Under the pieces are notes generated by a model. The model ran no database searches. It was not told where the DNA came from and worked only from the letters and a program-made list of their open reading frames with translations. The translations under genes and the position numbers were made by a program. A stretch of DNA of 64,000 bases from Pinus tabuliformis (taxonomy: Eukaryota > Streptophyta > Pinopsida > Pinales > Pinaceae), in the NCBI GenBank assembly GCA_031772625.1, contig CM062817.1:887640184-887704183 (forward strand), given 5' to 3'. This document shows, in pieces, positions 12,700-25,767 of the stretch; the first letter of the stretch is position 1, and each line of letters starts with the position of its first letter.

Positions 12700-14143
12700 G
12701 TAATGAAGGTGAGCAAACCTCCAGTGCCATAATTCGAATTGAAGAAAAGTGTCGCAAGTTATAGCTCCCAAAGAACTTCCTCCAACCCGATAGAGACCTT
12801 TAACCCTAAATCCAAGTGTAAATGCATCTTTCAGGTTCCTTTACCAAATACAAATCTTCCCATCAACGAATGTCACCCTGAAACCTTTATCTTCCATCTC
12901 AGAAATAGAGACGAGGTTCTTTTTCAGATCAGGGACATACAACACTTCTTGTAAATGAAGGGTTTGACCTTGATTTAAGTGAAGAGTAACAGTCCCAATT
13001 CCTTTCATGGGATAAGTAGCATTATCCCCAAGTATAATCTCCATATTTGTCTTCTTTTCAATCAAGTTTGAGAGGGCCTCCTTGTACCTAGTGAAGTGCC
13101 TTGAGACACCACTATCAACCAACCAATGATCCAATGTATCCGAAGGAGAGGCGATGGTAAGGGCAGAAATACGATAAAATTATTTTTTCTTTTCTACAAC
13201 ATTAACTTTTTCATATCTAGAGTTTCTTGACTTATTGGGAGGACGACCATTTCCATATTGAGCAGCACGAGCATTCCTCTTTCCTTTGTTGTTGAAACTT
13301 TGATTGCCATTGCCTTTGTAGTTGCTGTTATTGTTGTCATCATCTCTTTTTGAGTATCCTTCTTGTGAGGACACTCTCTAGCGAAGTGGCCAAACCTGTT
13401 GCAATTGAAGCATCTTCCTTTTCTTCCTTCTTTGAATCCCAACATGAATCCTTAACCTTGTCTTCTTAGACCAACATTGTTCTTCCTTTTAGCATGAGCA
13501 GAGAATGCAATGGGATTGTTTCCATTTGAGGGCTTGTCTCTTTCCATCATCCTTATTTCGTCTTGATTGCATCTAGCCAATAATGCATCAAATCCCGGAA
13601 TCCTGTGATTGTTGAGTATACTAGTGATAAACACATCCCAAGCTCAGGGGAGACCTCCAAGAGCAATAAGAGTGAGCTCCCTATCAGAAATAACTTCTCC
13701 AATGGATAAAAGATCATTCTTGATTTCGATAATCCTCATGAAGTAGGATTAGATAGACTCCCCTCTATCCATCTTGATGTCCTTCAGCTTGTTCTTGAAA
13801 AAGAAAATTTGGTTTGCATGTTGGCTTTGAAAATCCTAACCAACTTGTCATACATCTCCTTAGATGTGCCCAAATCAGAAATGTAAGCAACCAAATGCTT
13901 TTGAATGGAGTCTTTGATGATCTTCTTAGCTTTGACTTCACCTTTCTTATACTTTGTCTTAGTAGCATCCGGTGCATTTGAAGGAGGCTCCACCACACTT
14001 CCCTGCACATAATCCATGACATCATTTTCTTCCAAAGTCAAGTCCAAAGACATCTTCCATGCATGATAGTCAGATTTATCATTGAGCTTATCCTCATATT
14101 TGAAGTAAGATGTAGAAGCCATTGAGGCTTGGTCCTTGTCCAA
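12700..14143 (-). pseudogene. Gag-protease-pre-integrase remnant of element N
   Basis: In order on the minus strand: a gag start (MDKDQASMASTSYFKYEDKL) with the W-K-M-x-L-D-L segment of Copia gag; a zinc knuckle CFNCNRFGHFARECP; a protease active-site region W-L-V-D-S-G; and the pre-integrase domain with EVLYVPDLKKNLVSI and LWHWRFAHLH. This is the standard Copia order. It stops where element P begins. Several breaks. Confidence 0.85.
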
Positions 14144-14210
14144 CAGATCTTAGTGATTGCTTTTCTCTCACTCTTGCTTGGGCTTTGTCTTCACCTGAGC
14201 TCTAATACCA

Positions 14211-15262
14211 TGTTAATTTTATATAACAATGGTATGTTCTATGCTTAGCACAATTTACTTCAATGTTCTTTTAGCAACCCAATTACAATTTCCAATTATT
14301 TCCAGTAGCAATCACATTAAAATTACCACATTGACAGTAAATGCAGATAAAACATAAAAACAAATGCAGAAGACAACCCAAGACAAGACAACACCAAATT
14401 TGGCAGATGCTAGGGAAAACCCCAATGTGGGGAAAACCCTTTGATCAAATCTTATTATTATTATTGAATAGTTCCGCAGAGAGTGAGAGAGAGTACAATA
14501 ATCAAATTCACTTGCCCAATACACAGTCAAATCAGCTCTATAAAATTCTGCATTCAAATCAGCCCTAACCAGAAAGTCAACGCTAGTCAAAGCAGCAATA
14601 AAATGTCCTCAAAACAACTCAATCTTCTCCAGTCAAACTCAGCCTGATCAGAAGGTCAAAATCAACCCAAAATAGTCTAGTCAAATTCGGTCAAAGGAGA
14701 GAGGAAACTGCTGTAAGGTCAACCTGCAATTTGGTCTGCAGTCAAAGTGCTCAAAAAACCTCGGTTTCTGTGCCAAAAGTTGTGGCTTGCTGAGATAGAA
14801 ATTTCCCCAAAAGATCGAAGTCAAATGATGCCTGGAAGGTCTCGGTCAATGCTGGTCAACAGTCTGAAATTTCTGCAACTTCGGTTCTATGATTTAGCCC
14901 ATAAATTTGAAATTTTTGTGCCCAGCTGTACAACCTGCAAAAATCGAACTTTTCCACCCAAAATCGAAGTCAAACTTGGTCAAGAACACCTTGGTCAACA
15001 CTGGTCAAACTGTCCCTGAACTCTAAAATTTTCAGCCTGCAATCTGTCCCAGAAAACTCATCCTCCAGCCACACGTGTGAGAGAGAGAGAGAAGTTGCCC
15101 AATAGTTGTATGACCCAATCAAAAGAAGAGAGAGAAGAATGTGTGAGTGAATGATGTCCAAATGAGGTGAGAGGTCACTCCTATTTATACAATTCGATGA
15201 GGGTGAAAGGACACATCTATTGGGCTTCTTGAGCCTACATTAAGCTGAGGCCGACCTTAACA
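14211..15262 (-). repeat. 5' LTR of element N
   Basis: 1052 bp with ends TGTTAATTTT and GACCTTAACA. It includes a GGGAAAACCC box near 14412-14442 and a short (GA)n run near 15080. The adjoining five bases on the right are ATTTG. Confidence 0.75.
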
Positions 15263-15882
15263 ATTTGTGCATGAGAGAGAATAAATTCAAAATTCCACTT
15301 CTGCTTGTCCGAATGAGATGATCTTTATATCAAACTTGGACCTCTCAAAAAGAGGAATCCAATGCAATAATCATCTCCATCATATGAGCTGTCCCAAGGT
15401 GGAATTTGGCCCTAGTTGCCAATTTCAACATAACAGCAGTGCCTAAATAATGAAACTTGCCCAACACATAAAACACCGAAATTTGAACGACCAGCAATTG
15501 TGATTCACCTTGTTTAGATCACTTTAAGATGATATATTCAATAAAATTTCAGATCTGATTTCTTGATTTGCAGCTAAGTAAAGACAGATCAGCAAGGTAA
15601 AATTGCCAAAAAATAGATGGCCTATATGCCCAAAAATAGTAAAATGCACCAGAACTTGAAAATTTCAATTTTAGGGGTTTTAGAGATAGTGACTCAGCGA
15701 TTTTTAGAACTGATATGTTTATTACAGCAGTGAGTTAATCACAGATGAGCAAAATAATCAAGCCAAAAATAGATGCCCAATATTTCAAAAAATAGAAAAA
15801 AATTCCAGAAATTGAAAATTTCAAATTTTAGCCCTTATTAAGTATTTGATTCAGAGATTTCAGAACTACAGAAAATTTCAGT
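15263..15882. other. Unassigned AT-rich stretch between elements N and H
   Basis: I see no reading frame, repeat end or RNA gene. A/T runs and phrases such as GAAAATTTCA recur loosely within it, so it may be old LTR or internal sequence. Confidence 0.5.
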
Positions 15883-17753
15883 TGTCATGTCCCCAATTAA
15901 TAATTTTGCCAAATTGAATTTCTGATTTAGAGCACTCTTGCACTTCTTAGCCAAGACAACCAGTGGTTCTTAGCACAAGGAGATTTCCGTGCAGAAATCT
16001 CAGCGCTGTCTTTGGTGGAATTAGAGTGCCACACTAGGAGAGAATTTTAGAGCATACTGGAGAAGAGATCGCTAGAGATTGTGGGTTATTTCCAGCCATA
16101 CTTCAGCCAATTCAAACTTTCGGGAGCATGCAGCAGCAGAAATAGATTTGCTTGGTCGAGGGGTCTTCAAGGCAAAATTCAGCTAGAGAATTTAGGAGAA
16201 AGTCCCTTCATATTGGACTAGATTTTGTGGAGAGTTTCAGAGTTGGATATTGCTACTTCGATGAGAACCAAATTCAACATTCCTAGAGCCTGCACAATAT
16301 TTTGTTGGGCAAAATTTCGTGGAGTTGTTGCTACCTGAGTTGTGCAAGGTTGAGGAAGGGATTTTCGTCTTACCCTCTGGGAATAATTTGCAGAAAATGC
16401 CAAATTCGAGGGTGGAAATAGGGCCAAATTTGCAGCAGTAGCTTGTGGGAGGGGGGGGATGCAGAACCAGTAGAAGAGGGCGTAGCACCAAATTTGGGTA
16501 ACTTTGGGAGATCAGAATTAGCCCAAAAAAATTATGGGTTTTGTTGGAATAGCATAGAGTCTACTCTTAATTTTGGAGAATTTTTGTTGGAATAACATAG
16601 TCTAATCTTAATAATTTTGCCAAATTGAATTTCTGATTTAGAGCACTCTTGAGCTGCTTAGCCAAGACGACCAGTGCTTCTTAGCACAAGGATATTTTCG
16701 TACAAAAATCTCAACTCTTTCTTCGGTGGAATTAGAGTGCCACACTAGGAGAGAATTTTAGAGCTTATTGGAGAGGAGATCGCTAGAGATTGTGGGTTAT
16801 TTCCAGCGATACTTCAGCCAATTCGAACTTCCGAAAGGACGCAGCGGCATAAATAGATTTGTTTGGTTGAGGTGTCTTCAAGGGAAAATTCAACTAGAAA
16901 ATTTAGGAGAAAGCCCCTTGATATTGGACCAGATTTTGTGGAGATTTTCAGAGTTGGATATTGCTACTCCAGTGAGAACCAAATTCAACATTCCTAGAGC
17001 CTGCACAGTATTTTGTTGGGCAGAATTTCGTGGAGTTGTTGCTAGCTGAGTTGTGCAAAGTTGAGGAAGGGATTTAATTTGCAGAAAATTCTACAACCAT
17101 TCGAGAGTGGAAATAGGGCCAAATTTGCAGCAGTAGCTTCGGGGGGGGGATGCAGAACCAATAGAGGAGGGTGTAGCACCAAATTTGATTAATTTCGAGA
17201 GATTGGAATTAGCCCAAAAAATTTATGGGTTTTGTTGGAATAGCATAGAGTCTACTCTTAATTTTGGAGAATTTTTGGAGGAGTTTGGTGCCCCAAAATA
17301 ACAAAGCTATTTGGCAGCCAGTTGGGAGGAGTGAGCTTAAATTTGGGGTCCTGGGTGGTCGGTAAAATTTTCCCAAACTCTTTCTGGGTTTTTCTGGGTT
17401 TGTGGAGGAGATCCTAAGATTAATTTGGCAGAATTTTCTGAGCATTCTAGGGGGCTCAAACAAGGGTTATTTCCAGCCAACAGTTGCAGAATTCCAAGGC
17501 CAACGAAAAACTTGAGGAGAAAACATTTTCTTACATCCGAGCAACATATTTTCTCACCTAGGGTTGTTTAGCTTCCTTTGGCAAGCCCAGGTGCACATAT
17601 TCCATATACTTGTACTCTCCTCTTGATAATAAAATGGCTCAGTTTAGCGCAATTCTGGTGTAATTTTTATGGGTGTTAATTGTTTGAATTTTTTATGTTG
17701 CATTGTGTTTTTGCTTAAATATCATTGTTAAAATTCCAATTTGGAACATTACA
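15883..17753 (+). repeat. 5' LTR of element H
   Basis: 1871 bp. The outer end TGTCATGTCC mirrors the inner end GGAACATTACA, and TGGTATCAGAGC follows at 17755. Its length is inflated by an internal tandem duplication. Confidence 0.75.
15901..17278 (+). repeat. Tandem duplication of about 0.7 kb inside the LTR of H
   Basis: The segment starting TAATTTTGCC at 15901 recurs at 16612 (period 711 bp). The match continues to about 17278 at roughly 90% identity by eye. Both copies contain GAGTGCCACACTAGGAGAG. Confidence 0.85.
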
Positions 17754-17754
17754 G

Positions 17755-17769
17755 TGGTATCAGAGCATG
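17755..17769 (+). other. Primer binding site of element H (tRNA-Met)
   Basis: TGGTATCAGAGCATG follows the LTR end after one base. Confidence 0.8.
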
Positions 17770-17843
17770 ATCTTGGCCAGTTGTGGGGGAGCTAGCAAGA
17801 TCATGAAGGTTTTGGCCATGCATGCATAGTGACTAGTGAATTT

Positions 17844-18707
17844 ATGGGCATTCCAATGACACAGAAAGGGAAAAGTACACAAGGGATCATGGAGGAGCTA
17901 ATGAGGCAGAACCAAAAGTTGAGGAGGCAAAACCAACAGGTCCTAGAGGGGATGCAACAAATGGTACAAAACCAACAAAGAAGCCAAGCACGCACAACCC
18001 AATAGTACAACACCCATACGGATGGCCAATTTTGTTGTCCTACCATGCCTCATTTTTTGGATGAGCCAGCGAAGGAGAAGCACGGATCAAGGACAAGATT
18101 ATCCTGTAGAGGAGGGAAATTAGAGGGTGAGACCAGGGGGCGTTTTTGCTGGTGGAGACCAGGCTTTAGATGTCAGGAGCCTCAGAAGGAGGTTGAGCAT
18201 GAGGACAAGCAGGATGGTGAGGAGCACATCAATATACCCAATGTGGCGCAGGAGTCACCATTGTTGGAGACCTCTTTGATAACACCGATTGACACCTTAG
18301 TAGAGAGAGTAGAGCCTGCACCCCTAGAGCCATATGTTGATGAGATGTCATTCCTAGATGAGGTGCTAGGAGACATAGAGGTACCCGAAGCCATGACTTA
18401 GTTCCTTGACGGGTGCCACCTACAACAACATATAGAACACATAGAGGAACATGAGCTAGTCATGGAGGGGCAGGTTGTGACCATGATGGAGGAGGTCGAG
18501 CAGTCATCTTTTGGGCCAGCCATCGATTTAGACCAGATAGATGCACAGACCATCAACAGAGTTGCAATACTTCCAGACAGTAGCTCTCTTCAAGCCTATA
18601 TAGATGGGGCTTGCAACATTGCTAGGCTGCCTCTATACAGGGGAGAGAGAGAGATGGAGTTACCTAGACATATTATATGTGTTAACCAGACCAGCGAGAC
18701 GAGGTGA
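17844..18707 (+). pseudogene. Gag remnant of element H
   Basis: The sequence begins with a short, glutamine-rich helix (ELMRQNQKLRRQNQQ). It is followed by a knuckle-like stretch (RFCWWRPGFRCQEPQKE, resembling the C-W-C-G...H...C region of chromovirus gag) and an acidic, proline-containing tail. The central gag domain is not recognisable. Broken several times. Confidence 0.5.
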
Positions 18708-18872
18708 CATGAGTTGCGCAACGTGCAGCATTCGCAGGTTGGAGGACTAGTTCAGTGTACGAGGGTTTGTGCTTTCGATCATTTCCTTGGGGTTGGATGG
18801 TGAGAGATTCTGAGTTGGTACCCGGTGGAGTGGGCTAGGCGTACGGAGTCGGTTATAGGCCAGAGTCAGAGT

Positions 18873-21248
18873 TGTTAGCGCTTGAAATTTCACCTCAGGC
18901 TGAGAAACGCAAACTCCAAGGCAACATCAAACCACTTAGCCTCGTAGCTAGCCCTACGGGGCAGGAGAGGGCTCTCTCCGGTATATCTCGGCAAAGATCT
19001 TCAAAGGGCGGAGATAACCAATATAGAACACTGATTTTAGGCTAGTAAACTGATAAAAGGTTTGATTTGAGATTTTTAGGATTTTGGTGGAAAATCGGGG
19101 AAAGGCAATTTTGGGTGCGGGGATTGGACACAGTTTTCGCAGGGGGCTCTTTGGGGCAAGATAGGAGACTGTATTGATGCCTTTGAAAGAGTTGGATGGA
19201 TGGAGAATGACTGGTGAGGAGCTAAGGAGAGCAAGCAATCACCTTGAATTCCCCTTCAACAGATGAAAACATTGATATTAAGCAAACTTAAAAGCAGAGC
19301 ATGGCAATCATGAATTCTACTTTAACACTTCATTTGCCTAATTTGCAGAAGGAAAAGTAAGAAGATGATTCACATAACAAACTTACAAGTACAAAGAGAA
19401 ACACACCATCAATACATGTAACCACAGGAATCCCAAAAAGGACTGCAAAACCCTGGTCTTTCTTTCTTTGCCAAAATTGCAGAGATACAATGAGTAATAC
19501 AATAGAAGCTTTCTCCCTCAAGAGTCCAACCATGAAAATGACCAAGAAAGTACATAATATAGGCAATCTAACATCTTTCCTTGCCTCTAGGTGTCGAGCT
19601 CACTATCCTAGGAGCTGTTTCAACCAATTCCAAACTGAGCACTAAAATCTAGGCAGTCAAAACAACTTGCCTCTATAAGCTACGAAACTAATTCATTCAT
19701 TAAATTTTTGCCTATTTCATGAATGAATCTTCTAGAAGAGATAAATAAGTGTCAAAGTATCATAAAATTACATCATTTACATCAAGGAGGATCAAAATCC
19801 ACTCCAAAAAGTCAAACCTAGTCAAAACTGCGTTTTGCTGAGCTGTAGGTGCATTTCTGTGAAAATAGCCTGATGCGTAGCGCCCTGAATCTCAACGCGT
19901 AGCGCGCCTTTGGGCCTGCTTTTGAGGCACTTCCCGGAGTCCAAATGAGGCAAAAGTGGGCTTGTTGGAAAGGTCTGGATGTCTACTTTCCAACCCAAGT
20001 GGAATTTCTGAATTTGGTGACCATTTGCCCCTCCAAAATTGCAATCTCCCAAGACTGCTTCCTGTGTGTCAAAAAGGTGGCAGAAAGTCATTTTTTGCTT
20101 GTTTTTTGACCTTCTGGAGCCTCAAAACTTGATGGAATCTCTTGGCAATTGCTGAACAAGTGTATTTTTGCATGACAAATCCAAAAATGCTGAGTTTTCA
20201 TGAAATGGAGTTGCCCATCTTCAGGGTAGCGCGCGGCGCGCTATGCGTTGGGGAGGAAAACCTGTGTGTGGCACAAAAAATTCACAATTGACAAAATTTT
20301 CTCCAAATTTCTTGAAATTTGGGCTGGGAGTCCCCAATCAAGTACCATGCTCAGTCAAAAAGGCTTTGGCCAAAATTTGGAGTGGATCAGGCCTTTTTCT
20401 CTGTTTTAGTACTTTGCTCAACCTCCTTAGATCTGGCGATTGTATTTTTGACATTTCTCTAAAACCATGACACCTGTGTAAAACGTGAAGGAGGTTTTTC
20501 TTCTTTGGCATGTTGTGGACAAAAACCTCTCTCAATTTTCCAAAATTCAGCTTTGATTGCTCTGAAACATCTTTTGAGTGAAACTTATCCCGATGTGTGA
20601 AACAAGGAATTTTGTCGAAATGAAGCGAAATGAAGGGGATAAGAGGCTTCTAAATTCTTGGGGAAATTTTTGGAAGTAAGGAGGGATGTTAGGAAGCAGG
20701 GGAAAATGGAATCGCGGAGATCGAGTGAGGGGAAGGGGTCCAAAAGGGCAAAACACAGGCCCAACCTAGAAAATTGCCAGGTTGTAGCAAGAAACTAGGG
20801 TTTGTGCGAAAATGAGGAATTTGGCGGATCTAAGGGATAGGAAGCATTTAATAAGGTACTTTAAGGATAGGGGAAGGTGTATGAACATCAGGATGCAAGT
20901 TTTGCCGATGATTTGACCGTCCAAGAGAAATTACCTCCAAAACCCTAGGAGAGGGAAATGACCTTACCTAGGCGCAACTGAAGCATGAACAAGGTGTAAA
21001 ATGACCCATTCGACACTGACATGATAATGAAAACCCTATGAATGATGATAGACTCAGCTGAATAGTGACATAGATTGGCATTTGGGCAACTTTGAAAAGA
21101 GTGAGAGCAAACCCTAGACCTAATGCTTAGTGACCAAATTTTGCTTGAAGACTCACTGAAATGACAAAATTTGACCTTGACACTTCAAAATCACTTTGTA
21201 AGAGCACGTTTGATCACTGGAGGAAGGCTGGAAAGACTGACACTAACA
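18873..21248. mobile_element. Solo LTR I (unclassified LTR element)
   Basis: 2376 bp with matching ends TGTTAG...CTAACA and a perfect target duplication AGAGT (18868-18872 and 21249-21253). No internal direct repeat, primer site or coding sequence was seen, so a solo LTR is the simplest reading. It carries unusual CpG-rich patches (near 19880-19910 and 20226-20245). Orientation unknown. Confidence 0.75.
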
Positions 21249-21869
21249 AGAGTCAGCAGGCATGTTCAGGAATTAGGGATACTGGAGGCCCAAGTTGGCA
21301 TTGGGATCCAGCTGGGACTACCTACCATTTGCCAGATAAACAGATTGACTATGCCATTGGTGGTATGGTTGACCCAGCTGTCGAGCGCACACATTTGCTA
21401 GGGTAGTTTCAATCAGCACCAGTGGCCAGTTAGTTTGTGAGGGAACTCCATGGGTCATCGGGTTATTCTAGTTATGCGTGGGGTCACAAGATAATCAACA
21501 CACTCTGGCAAGAGATTGTCGAAGGAGGTGGCATTGGAAGGCCACCAAACAGTGCCTTGTATGGGGCTAGGGATAGTCCACAGTTATGTGAGGCACAGAG
21601 GACGCGAGGAGAAGAGCAGTGGTGGCATCACTACTGGTACCTAGGGAGATTCACTTCTCGAGTCCCTCCAGGAGGATTTGGAGGGGAGATCCATTCATCG
21701 GAGGGTATGATGATGCGACAATGGAGGTGATGATTCCAGTCAGGTGTGATTCAACACGTATTGTCACAACTTTAGGCCATGAAACCAAGGATGTGTAGGA
21801 GCATACAGTGACGAGCAGTGGCCTACAGAGGAGCAGGGAGATGCATGGTTGTTTGTTGTAGCATGTTGG

Positions 21870-23010
21870 TGTTAGTTTTTGTAGCATCGGATGTGTTCTA
21901 GCCATGAAATTTGGTGGAGAGGCTCGAATACATGTATTCTCCAAAACCCAGAAATCGTTTCTGGAAATTCCACCTAGAGATGACTTAATTAAAATAATTA
22001 ATCAGTTTTTAATGTTTCCTAAGTCTAAACTTAAGGAATATGATTAATTAAAGGATAATAATTAAGTCATGGTGAGAATATTCTAGAAAAAGACATGGAT
22101 CGAGTTCTAGTTAATATTAGCCATCGATTAAGTTTTAATCATGGTCGTTGATGTCTCAACAAGAGATTATAAGAAGAAACTCGATGGGGCTTGGAGAAAA
22201 CACACCAGCAGTTCGATTTCACTAGGAGATCAATTTCTAGAGTAGCAACGCTGAGCTGTCGGAGAGAAAGCTAGTGAGCTCAAAGCAATGAGAAAGGGGC
22301 AGGGATAGTAAGGCCGAAGGAATTTTTTCCAGCTCCTGTGAGAATACTGCAAAGAGGCATTGAGTTCCATAGAGAGGCAGGGTAGAGCCACACGGAGGCA
22401 ATGCAGTGCTTTAGAGGGGATTTCATATTTTGCTGGGGAGAAGCAGGGATTCAGTGTCAGAAGTCGGAGAGAGATTCCGGAGGCCAGGAGAATCCATCTT
22501 CCAGACAGCAGCTAATCAGATAGCGAGAGGGAAAGCAGTTTCAAGTTGTGGGACGCAGCACTGCATAGGCTGACGTAGTGACTGCGCAGAGGTAGCAAAG
22601 AGCAGCTCATATCGAGCCAAGGTCAGTGTCAGATCGCTTGTGGGAGTGAGAGTTTTCTCACCAGATTTATTGTCATTCATTTCTCTATATCAATTGCTAG
22701 ATTTGAGAATCCATAGTCTTATACTCAAATTTACTACTTCATAATATTAAAATCCTCAGCTGCTGCATCGGTTTTCCTGAGTTGGGTTTTTCCGGGGACT
22801 TGGTAAAAGAATCATTGTTTATTTGTCTGTGTGTGCATTTATTCTTCCAACATTTTTATTTATTCCGCAATATTTATTTTGTGAAGGTTGTAGTGTATTT
22901 AATTCGATATTTGTCATAGCAAACAAGAAGTAAATTGTTTAATCGAATTAACAATAAGAAGAATTAACATCAATTGCTGCAATAGATTTGAGGTTTCCCA
23001 AATTTTCACA
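21870..23010 (+). mobile_element. Solo LTR F (Copia-type)
   Basis: 1141 bp, TGTTAGTTTTTG...AATTTTCACA, with target duplication GTTGG at 21865-21869 and 23011-23015. Its U3 resembles family A (TAGCATCGGATGTG, then the CTAAGTCTAAACTTA palindrome), and its 3' part has the GGTTTTCC...GGGTTTTTCCGGGGAC box. A second copy of its 3' part follows as a tandem duplication. Confidence 0.8.
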
Positions 23011-23515
23011 GTTGGTGTGCGTTGTGGAGTAGGAGGAGCGACTCCCATCGCATTGAGTAAAGCTCATCTTGAGCAAAGGTCAGTGTCAGATCGCTTGTGG
23101 GAGTGAGAGTTTTCTCACTAGATTTATTGTCATTCATTTCTCTATATCGATTGCTAGATTTGAGCATCCATAGTCTTGTACTCAGATTTTACTACTTCAT
23201 AAATATTAAAATCCTCAGCTGCTGCACCGGTTTTCCTAAGTTGGGTTTTTCCGGGGACTTAGTACAAAAATCATTGATTATTTGTGTGTGTGTGCATTTA
23301 TTCTTCCAACATTTATTTTCCACAATATTTATTTTGTGAAGGTTGTAGTGTATTTAATTCGATATTTGTCATAGTAGACAGCAAGTAAATTGTTTAATCG
23401 AATTAACAATAAGAAGAATTAACATCAGTTGCTGCAATAGGATTCGAGATTTGCCGAATTTTCACAGTTGGTGTGCGTTGTGGAGTAGGAGGAGCGACTC
23501 CCATCGCATTGAGTA
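22604..23515 (+). repeat. Tandem duplication of about 457 bp across the end of solo LTR F
   Basis: 22604-23060 is repeated at 23061-23515. Each unit contains the last 0.4 kb of the LTR, the GTTGG site and about 45 bp of flanking sequence (GTGTGCGTTGTGGAGTAGG). The duplication therefore happened after the LTR inserted. Confidence 0.9.
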
Positions 23516-23754
23516 CACACGGGGAGTGCTATGTACAGTGACACAAGCAAAATACGAGATGATATGGGATGGTACAACAGTAGCATAGGGTATCCAGTGG
23601 TGTACAGGGATAGGTCGTAGGGTACAGTGGCATGTCGTGGAGTACAAGGAAACTTGGTGGTATGCAGTGGCATATGGTGCGGCACAGTGGGTCCTTGGAG
23701 CGTTGCCTCCAAGGAGACTTATGGATAGGGACATTAGGTGTACCGTTGGGTGCA

Positions 23755-24230
23755 GCTCACCTAGGATCGATGAGGATGAGGTTGAGCTTCTAGGGATGCC
23801 AGGTTCAGTGGAGACAGGTCTCCGATTGGGTTATCAGCAGATCCGAGGCAAAGAAAGGGACATCCATAGGATTACTCTTCGGTATCCCTGCAGACTCTTG
23901 ATCATACCCTTGGGGACCTACCCACCCATCACTCTCTAGTGTTTCTTACGGTCGCAGAGCGTTTGGTTGTTTCCCCTTGATGCTCTCCATTCAGGCAGTA
24001 GGACATGGGAGGCCCACCTTAGGTCGTTGGATGAGACACTGTGTGTCATGGTGTGGAGGAGACTCTCCAGTTGAGACATTTGATGGAGGCACCAGATGAA
24101 GGATACATGCTTAGGAATGGCATGGTTTATTGCTGAGGTAGCATAGGCTCAACTCCTCGGCTCACACTTGGGGAGCTGATTGCGAGGGAGCTACATGACG
24201 CACCTCTGGCGAGACAGTCTTAGGCGTTAC
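23755..24230 (+). pseudogene. Reverse transcriptase and integrase-zinc remnants of element H
   Basis: The segment LRLGYQQIRGKERDI corresponds to the gypsy reverse transcriptase motif LRSGYHQIRVxxxDI. It is followed by a segment like the RT C-terminus (EAHLRSLDE). ELIARELHDAPLARQ then matches the H2C2 region of gypsy integrase (xEAHDSPLAGH). Order and strand agree with H. Heavily decayed. Confidence 0.6.
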
Positions 24231-25767
24231 AGGAGCCTGAGGGATAGTGCATGGTAGACTGTTTTGTCTACAGGAGGGTACCCAGACTCCAAGCAGTGTC
24301 CAGGTGTAGCATCAGGAGTTGGGATAGTGGATTTCACTGCATGGTCTGGCAGGCGTAGGGCAAACTGGCATGCTTGGGACATATTCTTCATACTTGGGGT
24401 CCACCTATGGTATACATATAGGGGTCAAAGATAAGGACCGATTGGCTCTAGTGGGTAGTAGTGCTACGTAGCTGCAACCCATGAGGTGTGGGAGTTGTGG
24501 ACCTCTAGTATGGTTATGGGAACCAAGGATCCAAATGATGTGGGGGACACTCTATTACTTAGTGAGTACGGTCGGGATAGTTGGTGATCTGGTCCATTAT
24601 CAGGTTGACACATGTGGAATCACCAAGGTCTTCATCATATGGCTTAGGGCCAACCATGGAGCGATAGGCGTAGGCATTGCTGAGTCCCCTTGGCAGGTTG
24701 GGCTTAGCCTCGATCATCACATATATTGTGGCCGAGTGTTGCAGGAGATGAGGATCTGGTATGAGCATGTTAGACAATTAGTCGTGACCAGAGTGTCGTA
24801 GAGTCTATAGAACGGTTTCTTCCTGTGATGGACTTGGGACCCTGGCATCACAGTACTTGACAATTCAGCTACCTTTGGGTGTGAGTTGGGTTTGACAGGG
24901 TGTAATGTTCCAAACTTGGATAAACAGTGATATGTAAAGAAAAACAAATACAACAGCATAAATTTTAAACATTCAGCAAATACAAATAAAAAATCCAGAA
25001 GCAAGAACCAGCTGAGACATTTTATTAATCCAATGGAGTAAGTACAATCGTATGAAGAAGTGCACCTGGGCTTGCCTCAATGGCTGCGTGACAGAACCCA
25101 AGTGATAAAACAATAATCTCAAATGTTGCTAATAACTGCTCCAATGATGCTCTGCGCTGCCCAGAAAACTACACTTCTGGCTTAAAAGGAACTGCTAGAA
25201 ACCCCACCTCCAATTCTCAGAAAATGCCGCAAAATTAACCCCAAGCTCCTTGACCAAAATCCAAAAATGGTTTGGTCTGGTTTCGATCTCCCAAAATCGA
25301 CCCCCAAGAGGCCCTACGCCCTCCAAGACTGTCGACACTCACGGCCTGCAAATATACCAACAAAATCCTCCTCCAATGCTCTGGGAAAGCAGCAATCATC
25401 TCCACTAGTGTTTCCCTTATCTCTCCCAACAAGGATCAACCTCAATAGCTGAAACTCCACCTCCCATGTGTGCACAATATTCTCCCTCTGCGTTGTCCTA
25501 GGAAGTGTGAAAGCCCCACTGAATAGAAGCTCTCTCTCTTAGCTCCAAAACTCGCCCAAAATGCAGCAAAACACCCAAACCTCCCTTTTGGAATTTCTCC
25601 CGGCCAAATCTCCTCTGAAAGATATCAAAATCACAAATCGGGCTATCCTCACTGCATCCTCCAGGAACACACACCACCTGGAGACACTGGATATAGCTCT
25701 TGGAAATCACAATGAAAATCTCCTCCCAAAGAATATAGATGAACCTCTCTAGGGTGGTACTCGAAGT

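Larger units (their letters stand above)
12700..15262 (-). mobile_element. Copia LTR retrotransposon N, 5' portion
   Basis: A minus-strand Copia element whose 5' LTR is 14211-15262 (TGTTAA...TTAACA). It is followed by a tRNA-Met-type primer site (TGGTATTAGAGC, about 14199-14210), gag, zinc knuckle and protease/pre-integrase sequence. The remaining pol and the 3' LTR are not present between here and element P. Gag and pol are broken several times. Confidence 0.8.

Noticed and set aside
15901-17278. The two 0.7-kb units read as LTRs of a tiny element
   Set aside because: Only the outer left end and the far right end have LTR termini, and only the right end joins a primer site, so this is one LTR with an internal duplication.
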